A stretch of DNA of 64,000 nt from Setophaga petechia (lineage: Eukaryota; Chordata; Aves; Passeriformes; Parulidae), in contig JANCRA010000008.1 in the NCBI GenBank assembly GCA_024362935.1, forward strand, positions 30,684,557 through 30,748,556, written 5' to 3'. Both the position numbers and the translations under genes were made by a program. The notes beneath the pieces are model-generated. The model was not told where the DNA came from. It made no database searches and saw only the letters and a list, made by a program, of their open reading frames with translations. Positions 1 to 11,300 of this stretch are shown piece after piece. Position 1 is the stretch's first letter. Every line of letters starts with the position of its first letter.

Positions 1-1560
1 AATTGCCAGCTCCTGTCCCCTTAGGAGGTAGTGCTTAAGAAGTGATCAGCACTCATGGACACCAGCACCTCCAGAAGCATTTTCTCAGGGGACCTTACCA
101 TCTAGTTCCTCCATTTCCTTCACATTTTACCTCTCAACAAATAAACTAAAATATAAGAAATATATATATATATAAAATATATATTTATATAATATATATT
201 TTATATATCTAATATATAAAATATAAGATATCTAGGGGCAACAGCACAGTATTCAGCAAATAGCAAAGAACTCAGTGAAGCACCAGAAACATCCCAATAG
301 CATCAACAATATTTTTTCCATAAAATTGACTGCATACAGAAGAGAATTAATAAAGAAAAAATGTTAAGTTTCCCGATGAAAGCAACAGTTCTGCATAAAG
401 TGTTAGTAATCATAAAGGTGAGAGAAGCAATTCTTAGTAAGTGTTATGATCCCATTGAATGGGCTAATTCTGCCTCAAAGAAGTTCTGAAATATTAAGAG
501 GGACTTGAAAAGGAAAACTTGTAACATTCCTCAGGTGTTTTTGTCATATATATATAACAAACAGAAGAACTGCTGTCTGGAAGACTTGCTTGATAGAGAT
601 CCTCATTAACAAAAAAATTTGACGTAGTCAGGAAAAAACCCATGAAATAATTAAAAGGTATGCTTGTAAAATGCTACATAATTGGCAATACCTGTAATAT
701 GCATCATATTACTGGAATCAAGTAAATAATTCACTTTCCTTCTTTAACCTAACATGTAGAAAAATATTAGCCATCACAAGTCACTTAAAATGAAGGAACA
801 CTCAAATGAACACCAAGGCCTCTTCAAGGTGTGTGAAATTTCATACCAAACTACAATATTTTGTCGACTTTGCATAACACAGATGGCAAGAATTACATCA
901 CATTTCTACTCAGCAAAACATGAGGTTGTTAAAATTTAAACATGATAGCACAATCATGCTATCAAATTTTATGGATACTTTCCAAGTGAAGACTGAGCTT
1001 TGAAAAAATATCAAAGATTTTTCAAATGTGAGTCAGTGAACAAGATGCTCATTCTACAGATCAAAGAGCACAAGTTCTTAAGGTAGTCATGGCAGAACTG
1101 ATAAAAGCCAAGTTTCAATTTCAGACAATAAAAAATACATGACTTGTATGTATATCTATGTGTGCAAGAATGCTTGCAGCTCATGAAACTGACAGGACAC
1201 AAGATCTTTGCAGGGCCACACAAAGTCTGAGCCTGTCAGGCTTTCTTTGAAACCAAGCGAGCCCTAACTTGAAAAAGGCTGATGTGAAGTATTTTCTTCT
1301 AAATGGTGTTACACCCCGTTCCCCTCCTTACACTCGTGTGCATACTGGAAATGTGACAAACGCAAAGCGCAGCCTTCTGTCATCTTTTTGAGACAGCCCT
1401 GCAAGGTCTCAGAGCGTGTACGCATTCTGCAAGGTCCAAAGTTTTACTGGAAGAGGGCCAAGCCCTGAATTTCGGGTGTTCAGTTTCAGCATTTACAACT
1501 GAGGAAGCTACAGAAAGCGCAAATCTGTGGAAGCGCCAAGGGATAAACATCAACGATGAC
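1..1560. other. AT-rich non-coding flank, probably INVS intron 1
   Basis: No open frame here resembles a known protein on either strand. The stretch lies upstream, on the minus strand, of a consensus splice donor in the CpG island, so by conserved gene order it is probably the start of INVS intron 1. It contains an AT-only low-complexity tract at about 158-235 and is otherwise unremarkable AT-rich sequence. I looked for inversin ankyrin-repeat coding on the minus strand and saw none. Confidence 0.5.
158..235. repeat. AT-rich low-complexity / TA dinucleotide tract
   Basis: The tract is almost entirely A and T, with runs of alternating TA and partly self-complementary segments. It is a simple-sequence microsatellite-like region with no coding content. 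Confidence 0.8.
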
Positions 1561-1939
1561 GCTCCACCCGAGCTGAAGTTTCCCAACCCGCCCAGCCCCG
1601 TCACACACAGGCTTCAAGCAGAAAGTTTCCTCGCAAACTCCGAGGACTCGAATACCACAAGGAGCACAGTTCCTAAGCTCCCCTTCTCCTGTTCCCCACG
1701 CCAAACCCGCGTGCCCGGCCCCGGCTGAAGGCACAAGGCGGGATCCAAAGGAAACGCGGGCAGCCGCTGGGGGCTGGCAGGGAGCGATCCGGAGCGGAAG
1801 AGGGTGCGGTGCCACGGGACAGCCGCGCCACCACGGCGGGAAGGGTTAACCCTGCCTCGCCCAGGCCACCTCCCTCTCGCCTTCCTTCCTCCCCTCCCTT
1901 CTCCCCAGCCCGGCGCTGCAGCTGCGCCCCGTAACTCAC

Positions 1940-2080
1940 CTCCACCCCGCCCTTCTCCTCATCGCGCCACCGCCTCCAGGCGCCGCCCCGCGGGCAGCCC
2001 CGGTGCGCTCTGGGTTCCACGCCTCCTCTCCCACTCTCTCTCTCCCTCCTTTCCTTCCTTCCTCCTCCTCCGTGCCCTCC
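1940..2080 (-). other. INVS: Putative 5' exon of INVS (inversin)
   Basis: On the minus strand a strong donor, GGAG followed by GTGAGT, lies at 1940/1939 inside the CpG island. The segment from about 2080 down to 1940 would be a short GC-rich first exon transcribed away from ERP44. In mammals INVS is the head-to-head neighbour of ERP44 and begins with a largely untranslated first exon. The right boundary is a guess at the start site. No inversin protein sequence is visible in the window, so the identity rests on synteny and one splice signal. Confidence 0.4.
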
Positions 2081-2085
2081 CCTTC

Positions 2086-2103
2086 CCGGAACTACGCTTC
2101 CCG
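2086..2103. promoter_or_regulatory. ETS core fused to ACTAYRNNNCCCR element
   Basis: CCGGAA at 2087-2092 is an ETS/GABP core. It overlaps ACTACGCTTCCCG at 2091-2103, a full match to the ACTAYRNNNCCCR promoter element bound by ZNF143-type factors. Both are typical of TATA-less divergent promoters. The site falls between the ERP44 start codon and the putative INVS exon 1 donor, where a shared promoter core would be expected. Confidence 0.6.
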
Positions 2104-2159
2104 GCGTGCCCCGCGAGCGCGCGGCGGAGCGCGGGCCCCGCGGTGGAACTTGCCCGGGT

Positions 2160-2172
2160 GTTTCCTGGCGAC
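2160..2172. promoter_or_regulatory. Candidate RFX X-box
   Basis: GTTTCC-T-GGCGAC (read on minus as GTCGCC-A-GGAAAC) is an imperfect inverted repeat matching the RFX X-box layout GTTGCC-spacer-GGCAAC, with one mismatch per half-site and a 1-nt spacer. RFX factors drive many ciliary genes, and the inferred divergent neighbour INVS is ciliary. The assignment rests on motif shape alone. Confidence 0.35.
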
Positions 2173-2255
2173 GGGGGGAAGTGCTGGAGCCGCCGCCGCC
2201 GCGGAGAGTGGGAGCCGCGCTTCTCCCCTCCCCGCTCCCGGCCGCCCGATCTACC

Positions 2256-2312
2256 ATGAGACCCGCCATCTTCCCGCTCCTGCCTGACCCTGGCTGCCTC
2301 CTGCTCCTCCTG
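2256..2312 (+). CDS. ERP44: ERP44 coding exon 1
   Basis: Encodes residues 1-19, [10 protein letters not shown] followed by a Leu-rich stretch: the n-region and part of the hydrophobic core of the signal peptide. It ends CTG before the donor GTAAAA in phase 0, so the signal peptide is completed in exon 2, 19 kb away. Confidence 0.93.
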
Positions 2313-5300
2313 GTAAAAGCCGCCGCCCCCCCGCTGCCCTTCCCTTCCCCGCGCCGGCTCGGGCAGGGCGGCGCTGCGGTGTCCGGCGGGCCCTGCTCGG
2401 GGCTCCTCTCTCGCTCCCCTCCCCCGCCCAGCAGGTGCCGGCGGCCGGGAAGGAGGGAGGGAGCGGCCCTGGCGGCGGGGCCCGGCGGTGTGGCCGAGGC
2501 CGATAGGCTGCGCGCACGGGGTGGGGCCGCGGCCGGGCCCGGGCCCGGGGCAGTGTCCGGGCGGGCGGCGCGGCCTGGCCCCGGCTCCGCGGGTGCCGGA
2601 GCCGGCGGGAACGGCCGTAACGGGGGCGCCTCTGCAGCCCCCTGAAAGAGGCTGTGGCCAGGTGGGGGGCGGGCTGCTCTGCCAGGGCGGGAGGACGTGG
2701 TCCTAAGCTGCGCCAGGGGAGGTGTAGGTGGGACGTGAGGAGGAATCTCTCCACAGCAAGGACCATTGAACACTGGAGTGGGCTGCCCGCGGAGGTGGTG
2801 GAGTCACCGGCCCTGGAGATGTTCAGGAATGCCTGGATGTGGCACTTGGTGCCGTGGTCTAGTTGACACGGTGGTGTTGGGTCATAGGCTGAGCTCGATT
2901 ATCTCAGAGGCCCTTTCCAGCCTTATTGATTCTGTGATCTTTAGTTGACAGACTACAGCATTTTTTTTCTTAGGCTTTTTTTAGGCTGGCATTACATGCA
3001 TGACCTAAGCCACCTTCCAGCTTTGCCAGTACACAAATGCAATCATTGATGTGTGTGTTTTGTGGAGATAACTTGCTTCCCTATAGTTCTTTTTTTTTTT
3101 TTAAAGAAATAGGAACCAGGCTGGTGTGGTGATTCATTCTTACTTTTCCAGAGATATATTGGGTAGATTCTGGACCTTTCATAAGGCTTGGAGAACTAAG
3201 GGGGACTTGTGTGAATTTTAATAGGATTTTTCTCTTTAAATACTAAGGATTTTAGTCAGTCTATTTTAAACATTTGGAAGAATAAAATGGGCCAGAAAAT
3301 TAAAGAATAATTGGAGGTAATGGTAGATAGAACTCTAGAGGTCCAAGGAGGAATACGGAGTAATATAGCTGCTAATGAATGGATGAACTGGTTAGGAATG
3401 TGAGGACACTTCTGTAATGAACAGTGCAAGTTATTCATTATCCCTTTGAAATGTGCACTTCTAGCGGGGTAAGCTCTGGGTAAAATAGTATGATCATGCT
3501 GTCATTTCAGGGTTAGAAAATGCATATGATTGGTAGGGTTTGAAAAAACACACTTGAAATGTTTCTATATAGACGGACATGAGAGACTGAAGTTAGGAAC
3601 CTCATACTTTTCAGTCATCTGTGTATTAAAACAATATTGCTTATGTGCTAGATTGGTTTTTACTATTGTTTTACATACAGACTAATGAGCAAAACCAAGG
3701 AGCATGTACTGTTTAAAGACACTGTGGAATGTGTCCATTAAATAGACACCTACAAATTTGAAAAAGTGGGCAGAAGTCAGTGAGTTTTTCTTTCTTCATG
3801 GCACAGTTGATCAATACAAGTTAAATATGCATCAATAAGAATTATGTTTGCCAACAAAAAAGAAAACTAGCAGGAAATAGCTGCAACTATTGATCTGCAA
3901 CTTCTCTGTATTTTGTCTGCTGTTTCTTTGTGTATGGGTCATTTAAACCCATTTCTAATGTGGTTTGAAATAATAGAATACATAAAACTTTAAGAAGAAT
4001 ATAGTTCATAGGTTTGGGGTTTTTTGTTAAATACAATACAATTAAATGCAATGTTATCTGTGTAATTATTCAGTGTCATTTTATCAGCCATGGTCCTGTG
4101 TTGTAAGATGCCTAGTTACAGGAATCAAGCCAATGAATCATTCCTTTTAGTAGGTATGTTAAAGGTTTTGGAAAAGTTGTTCCAAGCAGCCTGGGAGTGT
4201 GAAGGGATCCTCTTTCTTTAAAAGGGCTGAAAAAACTTTGCGTTGTTCAAAGAGGCCGCCCCCCACCTGGCTGCAGCCTCTATTGTAAAAACTTTGTGTG
4301 TTGTTTGTTTTCTTGTGATACTCAGTGTCCGTGATGTCCCTGAGATGTATCAGATAAGCTTTAAAGTTCCGGTAACTTGGTTTTTCTTGTTACCAACTGC
4401 CTGGAATACTTAAGACCAGCGGTGCAACTTGGCCTTCTCCTCGTATCTAAAGGGTGTGCCGCCTGACCGAGGCTCTTGGAGCGTGGCATATTTTGTGGAA
4501 AAGTGAATTTGTTAGTGTTTCATCAGGGGTTCGTAAGACAGAATACACACTGATATGTAGCTGTGAAAGCAGCTTGCTAAGCTGGTCTTGCTTAGTAGTA
4601 GCAATGAAGTTATCAGGAATTCTTTTCCAGACTTTTGGATAAGCATATTTCTTTTCCAGATGGGAATTTAATATGCTGCAAAAAAGAAGAAAAGATACAA
4701 ACTCTAATCAAAATAAATTCTCTTGTCTTAAGTTTGACAGATCACTACTGTTGTAGAGGGCTTTGTGTCTCATATTCTTCTTCTGTGCTAATATTCTTCT
4801 TCCCTGGTGTCGCTGAAGTTTGGGTTGACACGAGGGAGATTGCAGTGCAAAGGGATAGCTGCAGTCCCAGCACAACTCTGCCCTTCCAACTTTTCAGCAT
4901 TGTACTGGGCTGCTGGGAGCTGAAAGGAAACCGGAGCAAGGACGAGGGAGGTGCAGGCTGGCAGGACCCCTGCCTCAAGAGCTGAGAGGAGAGGTGAGCA
5001 GTGCACAGCACAGCCTACAGAGGGTCTTGAACAGCTCTTTGTTTGTAAGACCAGAATAAGAGATGCACAGAAATGTCATGGGGCCCTCGGAGAGGGAGAT
5101 GTTTCTGCCTTGTTGGTTTGTTTCTTAATACTGGGCAGGACACATCTTTAAGATGAATCCAAGACAGTGGATAAATGCTGATGGGAGAGTGGCTCATCCC
5201 ATTCTCCCCTAAGGCAAGGTGTGGCTCTTTGGCTTTGCTCCATCATGCTGTATGTTTGCCTGTAGTCGCAGTCAGGTATACTTTGCCTTTAAAGAAAATT

Positions 5301-8300
5301 CTAGAACAAGACACTATTGTACATGCTTCTTCTGCATGTGTTTGAGAGGCACTTGTATTGCTCAGTGCTTCCCTGGCAGGCTCAGGCACAGTGCCCCTGA
5401 GCAAAAGCTGTGACTGGAGGAAACCACCAACAGATAGTGAGGGAAATCAAGAGGGAAGTTCCTAACTGGAAAAAATACTGTGGAGTAATATTTTTGTTTC
5501 TTGTTTTACTGCCACTGCCTTTCATGTCTTGATAACATGGCACCAGGTACCCAAATAATGAAAGTAAAATGAAATAAAAATTGTCTTTTAGCTTAGTGTT
5601 AAATATGTAGTAAGTTGCCCAAGGAGAAGTTGAACTCTGTAAATTCTATGTCTAGACCATATATCTGTGCATTTGCCTCTCTCTGCATTTGTATTAGAAA
5701 ACTAAATTTGTAATTGAGACTGCTGCTCAAAATACCATATTCTGAATATGAGCATGAGTCAGAAATTGTAATTACAGGCAAAATTTAGGCCACTGAGCCT
5801 TATACAATGAAATAGGTTCCCTTCAAAGGTAGCACAGGACTTGTGTGTTGTCCATCATCTGCCATGATTTCTAAATGAAGTAGCAGGTAACTGAGGAACA
5901 ACAAAGGGGAATCCCTTTGGACAGGGGAAGCAGGGGAGTCTTCAATTCCTGTGAAGACAGCTTGTATTCTTAGTGCTATGCTAGGCAAGTTTCCTGTTTG
6001 GAGTGCTCAGGAGGGAAGAGAGAAGAAACTGAACTGTTTCTTGGAACAGAAGACTCGAACAATGCTGGAAAATATATAAATGAGTTATTGCACTAAGATC
6101 TCAGAGATTCTCTTGCTGGTGGCTGTGATGACACACTCCTTGCTTTTTGCTTTGATATCTTTACTGTTCACTTCCATAATGTGCTGTGGTATTTGTTTGT
6201 TTGGGGTTTTTTGTGTTTTCTTGGCGGGACAGCTTTCCTAAGCGAGAGACTGGCCCTTATATTGCTTTCTCAAGAAAGCAGAATTACCACATTCTGTATG
6301 GTTTAATCAAGCCCACTTCATTTGAAAGACTTTAGAATTATATGCTGCTTTCAGGAGAACCAATTTTTCACCTTGCAGACTCTTTTATAAGCCTCACTTG
6401 TATAGCTTCCAGATATTTTGTTTGCTTAAGGGGAGGGAATTGTCTAATGCATAAGGCAAGTGTACAAATATGCTGTAAATTTTATACCAGACCTTCTTCA
6501 AAACCTCTTCAGGAGAGTCTGGAGATAATTCAAAAACTAGTGCTTTAATAATGCTTTAAGTGGGTCTGGATGCATTAGCAGCAACTCTTTCATTATTCCT
6601 CCCACCCCATTTGAGAGTGAGTTCTCTGGTGGTTCAGAGGAGGAAACAAAGCAACATTTGGGGAGGTAAGCAGAAGCAGTACAGAGTGCAGAGATCAGAG
6701 CCTAAAGAATATTCTTCCAAAACTCCAAACTGGAGAAAGGTCCTGGAGAAGTAGAGGAGGATAAGTGTGTTATAGAGAATTATGAAAAGAAGTGAGATCA
6801 AATTTCCTTTTAAGTGTTCTGCCTTTATCCTTCTTTTCTCCTTGACATGTCTTCCTTCATTAGGAGCATCCTAACCATAGGTAGAAGCACATGCAATTTT
6901 CTTTTCCAAAACCTTTAGTAATGTCAAGTGTTCATATTGTCTAGTTAAAAAAAGTTAATAGATAAGATTGTAGAAGTTTGAATAGCTTTTATTTTATTTT
7001 CTAATTCACTGTCTCTCGGGTATTTCTTTTTACGTTGTTAAGAGTTAGCCTGCAAAGTTATTGCTATACTATAGCACTATCTCAGAATGTTTTTTTCACC
7101 ACTAGTTGAGGATGCTCTGTTTTTCCAAACCAGCTGTAGCACTGATTCCACGCTTTGTTAAAATTGCCTTGCAAAAAGCAACAAGGCGTATTGGGAGAGA
7201 ATTCTATAATTTTTCCTATTTTTATATATGCTAGTGCTGAGAAACTGACAACCCTGGTAGTACACCCTTTATAGCTTAGAGCCATTCATGCCATTAAAAC
7301 ATGTGCAAATTTCCTGTACTGTGTCTTCCAGAAAAGCACATGTGACTTGGAGATTCCTGTAGTGAAGGAAGTGAGTGAACCAAAACCTGGAAGCTCCTTC
7401 ACATGCATGCACATAGACCTGTAGTGGAAGTGATCCACAAGATCTGCTCTATGGGTGTTGATAGGACAGAAAATGTTCTCACAGTGGCACTAAGCAAAAT
7501 GCAAAGTGCAGTGCTCTGTGTCTTAAACCATATAGTGTTGGAATGGTGAAAGTATTGAGGATGCACATGGTTACCTAAAGGCAGGTGCTCTGGACATACT
7601 TTCAGCAAATAACTGGTAATCATATGTGCAGCACAAGGTTTCTGCTGAACACAGTAAATCTCCTTTTCATCTGAACACAGTAAATTTCCTTTTCGTCTGT
7701 TGTTGTTATGGTAAATGTTCTAGGTTTCTTCCCTCCCTTGTTGCTTGATCTATGTCTGGCTTTAGCAAGAAAGCTTTGATGGAGAGGAGTATTAAGAGTC
7801 TCACTGTGTTTATCTGATAGGATCAAGTTGTAGAGTTCTGATTTTTTTTGATTGCCGCTAGAAGTTTGATCATTTAAATTTTAAAGGACTTCTTAAAGTC
7901 ATCTGGCATTACTCCCTGCTCAGTGCAAGACTAACTTGGGTGGAATTGCTCAGGTTTTTTTCCAATTGTCTTATAGAACTCCAAGGATGGAGGTTCTGCA
8001 ACTTCTCTGGTCGCCTGATTTGGTGTTGAATCAAAACTTTGTTGCAAGTTTTCTTTGAAAAGTCTGTCTGAAGGTGTGGATTGTATACATTGTCTGTTGT
8101 CCTATCACTGCATCTTTGGGAAGAGTCTGGCTCTGCCTTCTCTATAACCTCTGATTAGGTCGCTGGTAGCAACAGTAATAACTTTTCCTTAAGGGTGAAC
8201 AAATGCAGCTGTCTCACCCTCTCCTTGTATACCCTGGTCTCCTGTCACTACTCACCTTCACTGCCATCTGCTGGGCTTCATTTCCATATGTTAATGTCTT

Positions 8301-11300
8301 GTACAGGTGGTCCCAAAGCTGGGTAGAGTCCTCCAGATGTGCTTGCACAAGTGCCAGATGAAAGGGAAGAATCACTTCCTGTGGTCTTCTGGCTACACTC
8401 TTGCTAACACAGCCCAGTGTGTGGTTGTCTCTGCTGCAAGGTCATGCTTCTGACTCCTGTTCAACTTGCTCCCCAAGACCTTTCCTGCAAAGCTGTTATC
8501 CATCTGGTTGGCTCCCAGCCTGTTATTCCAACAGAGATACAGGACTTTGCCTTTGTGGAACTTTGCAAGGTTTCTGTCAGGCCACTTCTCCAGCCATTTG
8601 GGGTATCTCTGAATAGCAGATATTCCCTCAAGCTTATAAAGCACTTCACCTAGTTCCTGTATCCTTGGGGAATTGCTGAGGAGGTGCTCTGTTCCATCTT
8701 TCTGGTCATTCCTACAGACAAATCTCAAACCCAGTGTTGCTCTGGAGAAACTTCCTTAGAGGCCACTCGGACATGGTATCTTTGGTTACAGCCTTTTGAG
8801 TTCAGCAGTTCAGCTGCTGTGTCACTCACTTCATAGTTCACTTATTTAGTGCATGCATCAACAATTTAGGTCTAAGGATCCTTTGAGGTGCTAACTTGGA
8901 AGCTTCCTAAAGTCAAGGCAAACAACATCCAGTACTCTTTCCTTGTTTACAGAGCTAAATGTCTTGCCACAGAAAACAGATTGATTTACTTATTCCAAAT
9001 ACATGCTGGATGGATGTGGCTTCTGGAAAGAAAATTTGTTTCCATGATTCTCCTGGTGACCCAGAGAAAAAAAAATTTGTTCTGGGTCTGTGTCTCCGTA
9101 TCCGTCCCAGTTGCAGAAGAGCTTTCTAACTTGCTCTTCTACTCGTGTGAGTAACACTTCTTTCCCTGGACTCTGTTATGGGCTCAGACCTCATCAGTAT
9201 AAAATCAGCCAAAGACAACATGGAGTGTCTCTAAGCCTTTTCTGTGTACTTTCTCTCTATGTCTCCTGCTAGCTGAGCAGCAGCCTACAATTTTCTTCCT
9301 CTCTCCCTCACTTCCTTTTGTTGCCAGCTTACCTTGACATCCCTCTCTCAGCTCCAGCTGAGCTTGGACTGCTGCCAGCTCAAGCAGTGTTTCTCTCTTC
9401 CTACCAAGTATTTTTCTTACCTCTACCTTCTGTCTGCTCCCTCTTTTTTTTTTTTTTTTAACTCATCCAGAAATTCTGTGTTAATCCGTGCAAGTCTTCT
9501 GCCATGCCAACTTTCTGCCCAGTGGAGTGGATTGGTTTTGAGCTCTATAGAGGTTCTCCTTGAAGGTCAGCAGGCTCTTGTGGGTCCTTTTGGCTTTCCG
9601 AGCCGCAGTTTGTGAGTGAACTGAATTAGGACTCAAGTCACTTTATTCAATGGTCCTGTGAGGTACATATTTTTAGGTAAAAAATAAATATCATAGTAGA
9701 TTATAGATGGGATTTAGTGTGAGCCCCAGTCATATATGTAAAAGTTGCATTAGCAGTGGCAATGAAGTGAAACACAGGAGGTCCAAAATCTTGTTTCCTG
9801 AAAGATGTAATTTTCCACATTTTATGTGTTGGAGTCTCCCAGCTGCTTCACTTTGGGACCAAGATGAAGGTTATGTTGATTCACAGAGACATTTCAGGTA
9901 TGTGGTTTGCTACATTGTTTCAAAGCAAGATACTGCTCTGTGGCTTAGATTTCTTTAATGATTGAAACTTTGTATCCTAAATGATGTTCAGGAAACAGGA
10001 ACCTGAGCAGAACATAGAACTCTAGAAATGGAGGATAGTAAATGACCTGGTTCCTTGGCATGTTTTTTTGCAGCCAGCCTGTCATCTGTCTTGTTTGGCA
10101 TCAGTGATTCTTGCCTGTTTCTTGTGTGTTTCATTGAGGTGCATCCAAAAAAAGTATGAATGTCTGCAAGGGTATTTTGGGTTTTATTTTCATAAATTTG
10201 TGAAAATGAGAGAAGAAGAGCAGTCTAATCTCTGTTGTAAAATAACTGGCAGTAAAGCTTTTATTTTGTCTCCAACTGGATTCGTGTGGCAATTGGGCAT
10301 AAACACAGAGATAACTTGTTCATTAGGAACTCTGCAAGGAAGTATTTTGAAAGGCAAGGAATAGGTGCCTGTTCCAATGGTCTGGAAAAAGCAAACAACA
10401 GCTGTGATAGTGTTTTGCTGTTTCCCATAGCTGTCGTGATTATGAAGTGATGATATAATTAACTTTCTCAAAAGCTGCACAAAGGGAAAGCTTTTCAGTG
10501 ATGTATCCATATTTGTAATCCCAAGAAAAGCTTTTTGTTCCTTTAGTCAGTCTATCACTTCTGGCTCTTGTAATTTACTGAAATCTCCTTTCTTAGCTCT
10601 TACTAGAAACACTTAGCTCCTAGATTCTTTGCCAGTCATACAAAGTATGAATTTTCATAAACGTGTATATGAAACAACTTTTTTTCCTTATTTTTTTCCT
10701 TCTCCCTATTGAGTGAATTCACTTGGGATTTTGGACACAATAACTGAAAGACAAATTGGTTGCTTCATAAAGGTAATTAAGACAGTATGTGGTGCAGGGG
10801 GTGAGCAGTTAGGGGTTCTTTCCTTCTAATGATCCGTTAATTAGTGAAGGGAGCTCAGCGAGTGTTCGGGCCTCTCAGGAATTACCTTCGAATGGCATTT
10901 AAATCTGCTTTGGTTAAAAAGGTATAATTGAAGGGGGAGAGGCCATTTTAGAATTTTTTTCTGTCAACATAGGCCAGCAGAATTTGCTAAACCAATGCAA
11001 ATGTCTATATATAATTGGTGTTATGTAGATAATAAATATTTTTAAATAAACCATTAAATAGCTGTGATACCTCGCTGAGGGTTTTGGTGGCAGTTTTGGT
11101 TGCAGCAGGCTTCCCTGTTGAGAGCAGTAAGATTGCTGCATGAAGCTGGTTGACTGCAGAGCCAGGGTGTCTGAAACTTGCTCCCAGTTCAAGCACTGCA
11201 CCATGTTAGTGTGTTCATATGATTTTTAGGACCGGTCTGGAATACTTGCTTGGATGTTTTTGTGGGAGTCAGCTTGAAGCTGGCAGGTCTAATATTCCTT

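Larger units (their letters stand above)
1560..2720. promoter_or_regulatory. CpG island, bidirectional INVS/ERP44 promoter
   Basis: Sequence becomes very GC-rich and CpG-dense between about 1560 and 2720, in sharp contrast with the AT-rich flanks. ERP44 exon 1 starts its coding on the plus strand at 2256, and a consensus minus-strand splice donor lies at 1940/1939. Between them are an ETS core, an ACTAYRNNNCCCR element and an X-box-like site. No TATA box is evident. In mammals INVS and ERP44 are adjacent and divergently transcribed, which agrees with a shared promoter here. Exact transcription starts cannot be read from sequence. I saw no complete ER stress element (CCAAT-N9-CCACG). Confidence 0.75.

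Noticed and set aside
2256..2645. Extended reading of ERP44 exon 1 into intron 1
   Set aside because: The frame is open, but exon 2 completes the signal peptide exactly and the donor at 2313 is used in phase. The extension is Gly/Ala/Pro-rich CpG-island sequence.
2691..2701. UPRE-like GGACGTGG, as a possible unfolded-protein-response site for ERP44
   Set aside because: It differs from TGACGTGG and lies inside intron 1 near the CR1 copy. No CCAAT-N9-CCACG element was found in the promoter, so I do not claim ER-stress control from sequence.
1673..2773. 366-residue minus-strand open frame and overlapping long frames on both strands
   Set aside because: Frames stay open because the CpG island lacks AT-rich stop codons. 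The translations are Pro/Gly/Arg/Ala low-complexity, run through ERP44 exon 1, and match no family.
8393..8728. 111-residue minus-strand ORF
   Set aside because: It lies wholly within the antisense CR1 remnant and represents decayed LINE sequence, not a gene.
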